Made by a program: the position numbers and the translations under genes. A DNA stretch of 13,831 bases from an uncultured Oscillospiraceae bacterium. GTDB lineage: Bacteria; Bacillota; Clostridia; Oscillospirales; Acutalibacteraceae. Below, one piece after another: positions 6,893 to 13,535 of the stretch (position 1 is the first letter of the stretch; the number at the start of each line of letters is the position of its first letter). The stretch is from positions 1-13,831 of the forward strand of contig CAJUPK010000057.1 in assembly GCA_910588415.1 (NCBI GenBank), written 5' to 3'. The notes below the pieces were generated by a model, which was given only the letters and a program-made list of their open reading frames with translations, was not told the DNA's origin and searched no databases.

Positions 6893-7723
6893 TTAACTCT
6901 CAGCCAGCATCATTTTCAGGGTGGTGTAGCATTTGTCGGTCTCTTTGCGGAGCTCCTCGTCCGTCAGGTCCCCTCCATCGTACACCCGCTGCAGCAGGTC
7001 CGCGGCCAGCCGGTCCATTTCACGGTCCAGGTTGGAGGTGAAGTAGGCGCAGCCAATACTGTCCCTGGCATTGCTGAAAACTTTTTTCTGGGCAGTGTTG
7101 ATGGTCTCGTTGTATTTGTACCGCTTGGGGCCGCTGAGCAGGTCTTTGTGTACAGGCTGGAAGCCCTCGCCCGCCAGGTAGAAGAAGGTCATCTGCTCAG
7201 AGTTATACCTATAGGTGGGCTGCTTGTTCCAGAAAGCCTCCTGGCCCAAGAACTCCCGGCTCATAAGCATGTCCACAATGGCAAAAGCGTCCTCTGGGTG
7301 CTGGGTGTTCTTGTTGACAGCGCACCAGGTCTCTATGGCAGCGTTGATCTCACCCTGGCTGTTGTAAAATACATGGGAGCTATGGGATATGTCCTCCGCT
7401 CCAAGGTAACCAAACCAATAGCCGTTATAGGCCAGCATGGCCCTGGCCTGTTCCAGGTAGTCCGCCATGGTCTCATAGGTCTTCAGCCGGGGAGTGGCCC
7501 GTTTGTACAGGTCCACGGCCTCTTTGGCCCGCTGAAAGAGCTCGTCCTGGGTGATGAGAAGCTCCTCGCTCTGGTGGTCCGCCAGGGGGCCAAAGCACAT
7601 GTAGCGGAAACCGGACAGCGCCAGGCCCAAGGCATACAGTTCGGTGATAGACTCGTCCTGACTGGAAGCAGCCTCTTGCCAGCGGGTAGGCAGGGTGGCG
7701 GGGTCCGCCTTTAAGAAGCCGAA
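6893..7723 (-). pseudogene. 5'-truncated ABC-transporter solute-binding protein remnant between rnfA and rnfB
   Basis: The frame gives 276 residues ending in LKMMLAES. No ATG lies near the 5' end; the first possible start is TTG at 7630, yet coherent sequence continues upstream (FGFLKADPATLPTRWQEA). The text resembles the C-terminal half to two-thirds of family-1 extracellular solute-binding proteins: INAAIETWCAVNKNTQHPEDAF then AIVDMLMSREFL is the usual crystal-core segment (intact domain closing with a TDEELRKETDK helix). The signal peptide, lipobox and N-terminal lobe are missing. An intact protein of about 400-450 residues would be expected, with permease genes nearby, and none are here. 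I infer a decayed fragment left by insertion or rearrangement in the rnf locus. The exact upstream edge (7700-7740) is uncertain. No internal stop is present, so a shortened product is not excluded. Confidence 0.6.
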
Positions 7724-7750
7724 ATTTTGACATGTGGTTGCGGAGCGGGA

Positions 7751-7787
7751 AAGAAAAAGCGGAGAAGAAGTGCTCCTTTTGCTCCGC
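7751..7787 (-). terminator. Intrinsic terminator after rnfA
   Basis: On the minus strand, GCGGAG (7782-7787) pairs with CTCCGC (7759-7764), and the stem continues imperfectly inward (CAAAAG with CTTCTT). TTTTTCTTTC follows directly. It lies 65 bases after the rnfA stop and before the solute-binding-protein remnant, so it would end the rnfC-D-G-E-A transcript before rnfB. Confidence 0.6.
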
Positions 7788-7851
7788 CAGGCAGCGGCGT
7801 CCTTGGCCGGGCCCTGAAAAAGAAAGGGAAGTTTTTGGGAGCCGGGCGCCG

Positions 7852-8472
7852 TCAGGCTGCCAGCCGGTCCACCACGCCATTGAAGCCCAGGAAGGACACA
7901 GCCACCAGGGAGGCTGCCACCAAAGTAATGGGCAGGCCCCGGAAGGTCTCGGGGATGTCGCAGTCCTCCAGCCGCTCCCGCACCCCAGCGAAGAGCAGCA
8001 TGGCCACCAAAAAGCCCACGCCGGAGCCAAAGGCGTTTACCAGGGACTGGACATAGCCAAAGCTGGGGTCCGCCGCGCCTTTTTCCAGTACCAGCATGGT
8101 GACGCCCAGCACAGCGCAGTTGGTGGTGATCAGGGGCAGGTAGATGCCCAGGGAGTTGTACAGGGGGGGCATGTACTTGCGCAGAACCGTCTCCAGCAGC
8201 TGCACCAAAGCGGCAATAACCAGAATGAATACCAAAGTCTGCAGGTACTCCAGCCCCTGGGGCACCAGGATGTACATGTAGATGGGCCAGGTGACGGCTG
8301 TGGCGATGATCATTACCACGGTAACGGCGCAGCTCATGCCAAAGGCCGTGTCCAGCTTTTTGGAGACCCCCAGAAAGGGGCAGATGCCCAGAAATTTATT
8401 GAGCACATAGTTTTCCGTGAGAATGGCGGCCAGGAAGATGGCTACCAGGGAACGGATGGTTTGTGCGTCCAT
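7852..8472 (-). CDS. rnfA: Rnf electron transport complex subunit A
   Basis: The protein has 206 residues, a usual RnfA/RsxA length (about 190-200). It is an integral membrane protein with about six helices. The family signatures are ENYVLNKFLGICPFLGVSKK at residues 20-39 and LYNSLGIYLPLITTNCAVLG at 104-123. C31 and C119 lie in the two half-membrane motifs. In the Rnf/NQR family these, together with the matching RnfE cysteines, hold the intramembrane iron-sulfur centre. The start has AAGGG 8 bases upstream. A gap of 128 bases to rnfE, unusually long for this operon, contains short repeats and a hairpin. A terminator follows 65 bases downstream. Confidence 0.96.
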   Translation of the reverse strand: MDAQTIRSLVAIFLAAILTENYVLNKFLGICPFLGVSKKLDTAFGMSCAVTVVMIIATAVTWPIYMYILVPQGLEYLQTLVFILVIAALVQLLETVLRKYMPPLYNSLGIYLPLITTNCAVLGVTMLVLEKGAADPSFGYVQSLVNAFGSGVGFLVAMLLFAGVRERLEDCDIPETFRGLPITLVAASLVAVSFLGFNGVVDRLAA

Positions 8473-8502
8473 TTTATACCCTTCTTTCCTATACTTGCAA
8501 AG

Positions 8503-8544
8503 CCAAAAGATTGTGGTTTGCGCAGCAAAATTGCGGTCTTTTGG
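8503..8544. other. Hairpin in the rnfE-rnfA gap
   Basis: CCAAAAGA (8503-8510) pairs perfectly with TCTTTTGG (8537-8544). Inside, TTTGC (8517-8521) pairs with GCAAA (8525-8529). This gives an 8-bp outer and a 5-bp inner stem separated by an internal loop, just upstream of the rnfA ribosome site. It may be an mRNA-processing or stability element; the role is inferred. Confidence 0.4.
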
Positions 8545-8559
8545 ACCGGAAAACAGAGC

Positions 8560-8603
8560 TTAGACAGCTCATTTAGAAAGCTCATACAGTATTTAGAAGC
8601 TCA
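8560..8603. repeat. Three imperfect copies of TTAGAnAGCTCA at the 3' end of rnfE
   Basis: TTAGACAGCTCA (8560-8571), TTTAGAAAGCTCA (8572-8584) and TTTAGAAGCTCA (8592-8603) are near-direct repeats. The last includes the rnfE stop codon (TGA on the minus strand). The first two touch and five to seven bases separate the third. They look like a local duplication of the rnfE stop region. Confidence 0.5.
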
Positions 8604-9269
8604 CTTCTTTACTTTTGAACAGCTGTCTGCCAGCGGGCAGTGGGAGCAGCCCATGGTCTCAGGGGCCTTGCCCTCTGCCGAGAGCTTGCCTGCCAGGGCA
8701 ATGAGCATACCGAACACAAAGAAGCCCCCGGGAGGCAGCAGGAAGATGATAATGGGCTCCATGAACCCAGAGAGAATGGGCAGGCCGAACACAGTTCCGG
8801 CCCCCAGCAGCTCCCGGATGATGCCCATAGCCAGCATAGCGGCGGTAAAGCCCACCCCCATGCCCAGGCCGTCAATGATGGAGGGCAGGATTTTATTCTT
8901 GCTGGCGAACATCTCCGCCCGGCCCAGAATGATGCAGTTGACCACGATCAGGGGCAGAAACACCCCCAGAGCGGTGTCCAGGGCAGGAGAGTAGGCTTTG
9001 ATGAACATCTGCACAATGGTGACAAAGCCAGCGATTACGGTGATGAAAGCAGGGATGCGCACCTTATTGGGAATCACGTTGCGCAAAAGGGAGATAACAG
9101 CATTGGAGCACACCAGCACAAAGGTGGTGGCCGCGCCCATGCCAATGGCGTTGCTGGCTGCCGTGGTGACCGCCAGGGTGGCGCAGCAGCCCAGCATCAG
9201 CCGCAGCACCGGGTTTTCAATGATAATGCCTTTGGTGAACTCAGACCAGAGGCTCTTTTTCTTTTCCAT
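8601..9269 (-). CDS. rnfE: Rnf electron transport complex subunit E
   Basis: The protein has 222 residues. RnfE is the six-helix membrane partner of RnfA, with inverted topology. The signatures are GIIIENPVLRLMLGCCATLAV at residues 14-34 (C28 and C29) and FLPLIVVNCIILGRAEMFAS at 104-123 (C112, the presumed intramembrane cluster ligand). The tail after the last helix carries C208, C211 and C217 (MGCSHCPLADSC), an extra cysteine group not needed for the membrane cluster. The start ATG is two bases after the rnfG stop, and its GGGGGGA ribosome site is made of the last rnfG codons, so translation is coupled. The three-copy repeat at 8560-8603 begins at its stop codon. Confidence 0.96.
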   Translation of the reverse strand: MEKKKSLWSEFTKGIIIENPVLRLMLGCCATLAVTTAASNAIGMGAATTFVLVCSNAVISLLRNVIPNKVRIPAFITVIAGFVTIVQMFIKAYSPALDTALGVFLPLIVVNCIILGRAEMFASKNKILPSIIDGLGMGVGFTAAMLAMGIIRELLGAGTVFGLPILSGFMEPIIIFLLPPGGFFVFGMLIALAGKLSAEGKAPETMGCSHCPLADSCSKVKK

Positions 9270-9271
9270 GT

Positions 9272-9841
9272 TTAGTTCCCCCCCTCTGACTGATACGCGT
9301 CCTGGTACTGCTCAACGGCCAGGTTCACGGCGTTGGTTACCGCGGTACTGGTGATGGTAGCCCCGGTCATGGCCTGGATCTCCCCTTCAGCGGGAGCCTG
9401 GAACTTGACCACCTGGATGCCTCCGGTCAGGTTGGCAACAGGCTGCTGGTACTGGTCCCGGAACTCCGCCTTTTCCGCGTTGGCCCCCAGGCCCGGGGTC
9501 TCGCTGTGGCTGAGTACGATTACACCGGTAATGCTGCCCTCGGTGCTGATGCCGGTCATCACCTTTATGGTGCCGCCATAGCCTTTGGCCTCGGTCTCAA
9601 ACACATAGCCTACGGGCTGCCCAGCGCTGTCAAGGCCAGCATAATGGCCCTCTCTTTCCTCAAAGGTCCCGGCATCGGGAAGCACCACCTGGCGGCTCTC
9701 CTCGGCCTTTTGGGCGGCAGCCAGGGCAATACGGTCGGCTGTAAGCAGGTTGGTGCCTGCTAGGGCCGCGGAGACCGCCACGCAGATGACAAAGAGGATG
9801 GCGGTGGGTTTTAACACTTCTTTGATGCTTAAACCATTCAT
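9272..9841 (-). CDS. rnfG: Rnf electron transport complex subunit G (FMN-binding)
   Basis: The protein has 189 residues. RnfG carries a covalently bound FMN on the outer face of the membrane and passes electrons within the Rnf complex. Residues 13-33 are one N-terminal membrane helix. Residues about 80-180 are the FMN-binding domain, with GYGGTIKVMTGI, the SHSETPGLG loop (111-119) and the flavinylation motif MTGATITS. There T162, the last residue of TGAT, is the expected attachment site for ApbE-type flavin transferase. No apbE gene is in the window. The ATG overlaps the rnfD stop by four bases (ATGA), so the two are coupled. The length is normal. Confidence 0.96.
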   Translation of the reverse strand: MNGLSIKEVLKPTAILFVICVAVSAALAGTNLLTADRIALAAAQKAEESRQVVLPDAGTFEEREGHYAGLDSAGQPVGYVFETEAKGYGGTIKVMTGISTEGSITGVIVLSHSETPGLGANAEKAEFRDQYQQPVANLTGGIQVVKFQAPAEGEIQAMTGATITSTAVTNAVNLAVEQYQDAYQSEGGN

Positions 9842-10809
9842 GAGGCTGTCCCCTCCTTTGCTTTCTTCTCCTTCTTGGGCTTGCCGAAAGCGGCGGGCTT
9901 TATGTAGCGCTCGATCAGCGGGGTGATAATATTCATCAGCACAATGGAGTAGCTGACGCCCTCGGGCAGGGAGCCGAACTCCCGGATAATCACAGTCAAA
10001 AGGCCGCAGCCAATGGCGAACACCAGCCGGGCCCAGAAGTACAGGGGGCTGGTGGTATAGTCTGTGGCCATGAAGAACGCGCCCAGCATAAGCCCGCCTG
10101 CCAGCAGGTCGAACAAAGGGTCACGGCCCAGCAGCAGGGAGAACACGGCCACCGTGGCAAGGTATGTAACGGGAATGACGGGGCTGATGACATTGCGGAC
10201 AATGAGATATATGCCGCCAATGAGAATGGCCAGGGCGCAGGTCTCGCCCAAGCAGCCGCCGTGGGTGCCCAGCAGCAGTTGCTGGTAGTCCGGGGCGCTG
10301 TTGGGGGAATAGACATACATCATCCCCGAAAGGGGCGTGGCGGTGGTCACCGCGTCGGCGGCGGCAGAGTAGTCGAAAGCCGCCGTCCAGTGGGTCATGG
10401 GGGCAGGGAAGGAGTTCATCAGCACGATACGGGCGGTAAGGGCCGGGTTGACAAAGTTCTGGCCAATGCCGCCGAACATCTGCTTGATGACCACAATGGC
10501 AATCACCCCGCCAAAGGCGGCCATCAGGGGATGGATGGTGACAGGCAGGTTCAGGGCCAGCAGCAGGCCAGTTACCACAGCGGAGAGGTCCCCCACGGTC
10601 TGGGGACGGTGCATGGCCTTGCGGGAGAGGTACTCGCTGAACACGCAGGAGGCAATGCATACGGCGATTACCAGCAGGGCCCGGGGCCCGAAGATAATCA
10701 CGGACGCGATGGCCGCTGGGCATAGGCCGATGATCACATCCAGCATGATGTTGTGGGTGGTCTTCTTCCCGTTAAAATGGGGGGAAGAAGAGACGGTCAG
10801 TTTTTCCAT
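9838..10809 (-). CDS. rnfD: Rnf electron transport complex subunit D
   Basis: The protein has 323 residues from the ATG at 10809. RnfD is a polytopic membrane protein with covalent FMN and belongs to the NqrB/RnfD family. The N-terminus MEKLTVSSSPHF is the typical RnfD opening. HRPQTVGDLSAVVTGLLLAL (67-86), GGIGQNFVNPAL (113-124) and DAVTTATPLSG (152-162) are family landmarks. T158 in TTAT is the probable flavin attachment. The last 15 residues are Lys-rich (KPKKEKKAKEG). The frame stays open upstream to 11058, but that extension is translated repeat DNA. The ATG at 10809, with AAAGGA 10 bases before it, is the real start. It follows rnfC after a 533-base repeat-filled spacer, whose right-hand repeat ends 24 bases before the start. 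Confidence 0.95.
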   Translation of the reverse strand: MEKLTVSSSPHFNGKKTTHNIMLDVIIGLCPAAIASVIIFGPRALLVIAVCIASCVFSEYLSRKAMHRPQTVGDLSAVVTGLLLALNLPVTIHPLMAAFGGVIAIVVIKQMFGGIGQNFVNPALTARIVLMNSFPAPMTHWTAAFDYSAAADAVTTATPLSGMMYVYSPNSAPDYQQLLLGTHGGCLGETCALAILIGGIYLIVRNVISPVIPVTYLATVAVFSLLLGRDPLFDLLAGGLMLGAFFMATDYTTSPLYFWARLVFAIGCGLLTVIIREFGSLPEGVSYSIVLMNIITPLIERYIKPAAFGKPKKEKKAKEGTAS

Positions 10810-10832
10810 TGTATCAGATCCTTTCGTGTTAA

Positions 10833-10946
10833 CTAGAGTCTGTTTTGACCAGACAAGGAGCTTTCGGTGATCCCGGTTTCTTTCCTTGAAATCCCTCATT
10901 TCTAGCCAAAAATCCAGCATTTCTCCGGTTTTCAAACAGACTCTAG
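10833..10946. repeat. Inverted-repeat element, copy 1 (MITE-like)
   Basis: CTAGAGTCTGTTT at 10833-10845 is the reverse complement of AAACAGACTCTAG at 10934-10946 (13 bp, extended by TGA/TCA after a one-base insertion). The element is 114 bp and ends 24 bases upstream of the rnfD start. Its right third matches the right third of copy 2: CAAAAATCC, then TTTTCAAACA, then CTAG. Confidence 0.65.
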
Positions 10947-11065
10947 GGCTTGTTTGAAAAATCGAAAACGCCGTCTTTTTGCCCAATTTCGCAAAGCGAA
11001 CATCGGAAGCGGCTATCTTCTGCGTCAAAAATCCGTCTTTTCCTCTATTTTCAAACAAGCCCTAG
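10943..11065. repeat. Inverted-repeat element, copy 2 (MITE-like)
   Basis: The 18-base left end 10943-10960 (CTAGGGCTTGTTTGAAAA) is the perfect reverse complement of 11048-11065. The element is 123 bp and shares the CTAG at 10943-10946 with copy 1. Both ends of both copies fit CTAGrGyyTGTTTGA. The interior holds TTCGC-AAA-GCGAA and no gene. Adjoining same-family copies with a common CTAG suggest insertion of one at the end of the other. Confidence 0.7.
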
Positions 11066-11342
11066 GAGGGCTGAAAAACTCGCCGCGAAGCGAAGCAAAA
11101 GGTTCGTCCACCTTTTCAAAGGTGGTGGGGGTTGGGGGGTAAAACCCCCAAGATCTCAGCAAAGGCGGCGCACAAAGAAACAGAACCAGACAGCAGCCTG
11201 CCCTTTTCAGCAGGCATGGCGGGAGAGACAGACACGCCGCCTTTCTAAAGCCAAACCCGTGCCTTTGGGCAAAGCCCAAACAACGGCCTGTGTTCTCCCA
11301 ACCAGGATACAGGGCACATAGGCCCGCTCCTGACCAGGCTCT
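11066..11342. other. Hairpin-rich rest of the rnfC-rnfD spacer
   Basis: No gene is supported here. Hairpins seen: CCACCTTT/AAAGGTGG (11108-11115, 11118-11125); GGGGGT/ACCCCC (11135-11140, 11144-11149); GCCTGC/GCAGGC (11196-11201, 11210-11215); TTTGGGC/GCCCAAA (11264-11270, 11274-11280). None is followed by a clear minus-strand T-run, so none is called as a terminator of rnfC. The closely packed first two look like a dispersed intergenic repeat. Confidence 0.5.
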
Positions 11343-12686
11343 TTACTTTTTCTGGCTGGCTTTTCTCACATACGCCTTGCCCAGCCGGATGCTCTGCACC
11401 AGCCTTCTTCCCGCTGGGCAGGAGAAAGCGCAGCAGCCACATTCCATGCAGGTCATCACGTCCAGCTCTAAAAGGGTTTCTACATCCTTCTTCTCCGCCG
11501 CCTTTTCCAGCTTAGTGGGCATCAGGTTCATGGGGCAGGCGGCCACGCACCGTCCGCAGCGGATGCAGGCAGTGGTCTCGTACAGCTTGGCCTCCTTCTG
11601 GTCAAAGGCCAGAATGGCGTTGTTCTGCTTGAGAATGGGCAGGTCGTCCCCCGTGATGGCAATGCCCATCATGGGGCCGCCCATCAGCAGCTTTTTGGGC
11701 TCGGACTGGTAACCGCCGCAGAACTCCATCACATCTTTTATGGGTGTACCAATGGGGACAATCACGTTCTGGGGGTTTTTCACCGCGGAGCCGTCTATGG
11801 TGACCCGCTTCTTGGTCAGGGGAAGCCCTGTGCGCATATAGCTGGCTAAAAAGGACACAGAGGCAATGTTCATCACCAGGCAGCCCACGTCCGCGGGCAG
11901 GCCCCCGGCAGGGACCCTGCGGCCTGTGCAGGCCTGGACCAGCACTTTCTCCGCGCCCTGGGGATAGCGGCTTTTCAGGGGGAGGACCCGCACCTCGTCC
12001 TGGGGGTCCATCTGGGGGTTGTCCGCAATCTCCGTCAGCTTCTGAATCACGTCCGGCTTATTGTCCTCCACGGCAATCAGCACCCGGTGTACGTCTAAAA
12101 TCTCTTTGACCTTGTAGATGCCCTCCAGCACGTTTTTGCCGTTCTCCAGGGCCTCCCGGTGGTCAGAGGTGACGTAGGGCTCACACTCCGCCACGTTGAT
12201 AATCAGGGTGTCAATACTCTTGCCCTCCGGCACATTGAGCTTCACATGGGCCGGGAAGCCCGCGCCGCCCAGGCCCACCAGGCCAGAGGCCCGGGCCGCG
12301 GCAGCCAGCTCCTGCTTATTGGTGATGGAGGCCGGGGGCTGGATGGAGGGGTCTGGCTCCATCTGGCCGTCCGATTCGATGACCACCGCGTCAATGGGAC
12401 GGTCTCCGGTGAGCATCACCTGGGTGATTTCCGCCACAGTGCCGGACACAGAGGCGTGAATGGGGGCGCTGACAAAGGCTTCACTGTCGCCCACCACCTG
12501 GCCCAGGTACACATGGTCGCCCTTTTTCACCACTGGCTTGCAGGGCGCGCCGATATGCTGCTGCATGGGCAGGATAACCCGGCTGGGGGGCGGCAGTATG
12601 GCCGACTGGGCCTGCCAGGTGTTTTTGTGGTGGGGGACCGGTGCGCCGCCATGGGTCTTGAAGGGGCGCTTGGGGAATTGCTCCAT
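11343..12686 (-). CDS. rnfC: Rnf electron transport complex subunit C (NADH-side)
   Basis: The protein has 447 residues, near the usual 430-450. RnfC is the peripheral subunit where NAD+ is reduced; it is related to the NADH/FMN subunit of complex I. Residues 30-105 form a barrel-sandwich region. GLVGLGGAGFPAHVKL (135-150) and INVAECEPYVTSDHR (163-177) are the nucleotide/FMN-binding landmarks, followed by an SLBB-like section. Two [4Fe-4S] motifs close the protein: C374, C377, C380, C384 (CIRCGRCVAACP) and C413, C416, C419, C423 (CMECGCCAFSCP). The frame opens with GTG at 12695, but that start is only two bases from AAAGGA; the ATG at 12686 has an 11-base spacing and is preferred. It is the first gene of the rnf unit, behind the 12769-12797 promoter. 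Confidence 0.96.
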   Translation of the reverse strand: MEQFPKRPFKTHGGAPVPHHKNTWQAQSAILPPPSRVILPMQQHIGAPCKPVVKKGDHVYLGQVVGDSEAFVSAPIHASVSGTVAEITQVMLTGDRPIDAVVIESDGQMEPDPSIQPPASITNKQELAAAARASGLVGLGGAGFPAHVKLNVPEGKSIDTLIINVAECEPYVTSDHREALENGKNVLEGIYKVKEILDVHRVLIAVEDNKPDVIQKLTEIADNPQMDPQDEVRVLPLKSRYPQGAEKVLVQACTGRRVPAGGLPADVGCLVMNIASVSFLASYMRTGLPLTKKRVTIDGSAVKNPQNVIVPIGTPIKDVMEFCGGYQSEPKKLLMGGPMMGIAITGDDLPILKQNNAILAFDQKEAKLYETTACIRCGRCVAACPMNLMPTKLEKAAEKKDVETLLELDVMTCMECGCCAFSCPAGRRLVQSIRLGKAYVRKASQKK

Positions 12687-12768
12687 GATAGTCACGATCC
12701 TTTCTGGGGCGGGAGAGGCAAAAGCTGCTCTGGCCGCCCGGATTCCTTCAAAAAAAATTCACAAATTC

Positions 12769-12797
12769 ATTTTACCGCAAAACCCCGCTTTGTGCAA
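12769..12797 (-). promoter_or_regulatory. Sigma-A-type promoter of the rnf operon
   Basis: On the minus strand, TTGCAC (12792-12797) is followed by a 17-base spacer and TAAAAT (12769-12774), each close to consensus. It lies 83 bases upstream of the rnfC start and just after the second of two terminator-like hairpins, so rnf transcription probably begins here at about 12760. Confidence 0.75.
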
Positions 12798-12849
12798 CCA
12801 GAAATAGCAGGAATCCGGAAAAAACTCCGCGGGGATTTCCGAATGATTC

Positions 12850-12909
12850 AAAAAGGGGAGCCTGGGCCCAGGGTGGGCAAGGGTGTCGGGCGGCGCGGGA
12901 GGGCTCCCC
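12850..12909 (-). terminator. Long-loop terminator-like hairpin upstream of the rnf promoter
   Basis: GGGGAGCC and GGCTCCCC (12855-12862, 12902-12909) pair over 8 bp. On the minus strand TTTTT (12850-12854) follows. The 39-base loop contains the palindrome CCTGGGCCCAGG (12861-12872, overlapping the arm), an alternative fold. It may back up the stronger terminator at 12963-13000. Confidence 0.4.
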
Positions 12910-12962
12910 AGGCCAGAGCAGAACGAGCGGCCTTTTGACTTGTTTTCTTGCTTTCCGCAGGG

Positions 12963-13000
12963 AAAAAGCCAGCCCCTGCTGGCAGAGGGGCTGGCTTTTT
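12963..13000. terminator. Bidirectional intrinsic terminator after the regulator gene
   Basis: AAAAAGCCAGCCCC and GGGGCTGGCTTTTT (12963-12976, 12987-13000) form a perfect 14-bp stem with a 10-base loop and T-runs on both strands. It begins 17 bases after the regulator stop and isolates that gene from the rnf promoter. Confidence 0.9.
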
Positions 13001-13016
13001 AAGCTTGGAGAACGGT

Positions 13017-13475
13017 CTATTTGGCCCAGTGGCGGAGCTTGGGCAGTGCCTGGGCAAAGTACTCCCTGGCCTGCTGGGGCGGGAAGTCCTCGTGGGACAT
13101 GTGCTGGGAGAGAAAGTCCAGCAGCTGGTCCATAGAGCTGTAAACGAAGGAGCCGTCTGTGTAGCACCACTTGCAGTAGTCCTCGTTAAAGCTGCCGTCT
13201 GGCTCCCGGCTGATGGAGCCGTCCTCCAGGGGCATGCCGCAGCACTGGCAGATCAGCTGCCGGGGAGAACCCAGCAGGGTGTTGATGGACACATTGAAAA
13301 CCTGCGAGAGCCGCTTCAGGGTCTCGGTGTTGGGGGTGGTCTCCCCGTTTTCCCAGCGGCTGACCGCCTGGCGGGTGACGAACACCCTCTCTGCCAGCTG
13401 GTCTTGGGACAGGCCCGCCTGGTTTCTAAGCTGGGCAATCACGTCTTTGGTCTCCATCGCGTTTTTTGTTTCCAT
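13017..13475 (-). CDS. XRE-family HTH regulator with C-terminal zinc ribbon
   Basis: The protein has 152 residues. Residues 10-68 are a Cro/C1-type helix-turn-helix: IAQLRNQAGLSQDQLAERV then VTRQAVSRWENGETTPNTETL is a textbook match. Residues 74-110 hold C76-x2-C79 (CQCCGMPLED) and C101-x2-C104 (YCKWCYTDG), the arrangement of the short Zn_ribbon_2-type domain often fused to such HTH domains. The tail (residues 111-152) is helical. It is likely a DNA-binding repressor with a structural, or possibly redox-sensitive, zinc site; the target is unknown. The start has GGGAGGAG 9 bases upstream, which favours M1 over M7. It is monocistronic, ended by the 12963-13000 terminator. It sits immediately upstream of rnf but behind a terminator, so control of rnf is only a guess. 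Confidence 0.9.
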   Translation of the reverse strand: METKNAMETKDVIAQLRNQAGLSQDQLAERVFVTRQAVSRWENGETTPNTETLKRLSQVFNVSINTLLGSPRQLICQCCGMPLEDGSISREPDGSFNEDYCKWCYTDGSFVYSSMDQLLDFLSQHMSHEDFPPQQAREYFAQALPKLRHWAK

Positions 13476-13506
13476 GGTTTGCGCTCCTCCCGGGGTGTTT
13501 TTTTCT

Positions 13507-13512
13507 ATTATA
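13507..13512 (-). promoter_or_regulatory. Consensus -10 box of the regulator gene
   Basis: TATAAT on the minus strand lies 31 bases upstream of the ATG. The region 17 bases further up (TTTCCT) is a poor -35, so an activator or an extended element may be involved. Confidence 0.45.
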
Positions 13513-13535
13513 CCCCAAAGGGCCGGAAAAGGAAA

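Larger units (their letters stand above)
12687..13016. other. Regulator-rnfC intergenic region
   Basis: These 330 bases carry the two terminators, the rnf promoter and an approximately 75-base rnfC leader with a T8 stretch (12749-12756 as A on the plus strand). Open frames here are not gene-like. No RNA gene or riboswitch was recognised. Confidence 0.6.

Noticed and set aside
7473..8030. 185-residue minus-strand frame overlapping rnfA and the remnant
   Set aside because: Trp/Pro-rich out-of-frame reading of rnfA and the solute-binding-protein remnant.
10810..11058. N-terminal extension of rnfD (83 extra residues)
   Set aside because: It is translated inverted-repeat DNA. RnfD proteins begin like MEKLTVSSSPHF, and that ATG has its own ribosome site.
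11121..11139. G-quadruplex candidate on the plus strand
   Set aside because: Only two G tracts of three or more; the others are pairs, so it falls short of a standard four-tract motif.
12772..13170. 132-residue minus-strand frame across the regulator-rnfC gap
   Set aside because: It crosses a strong terminator and the end of the regulator gene in another frame.
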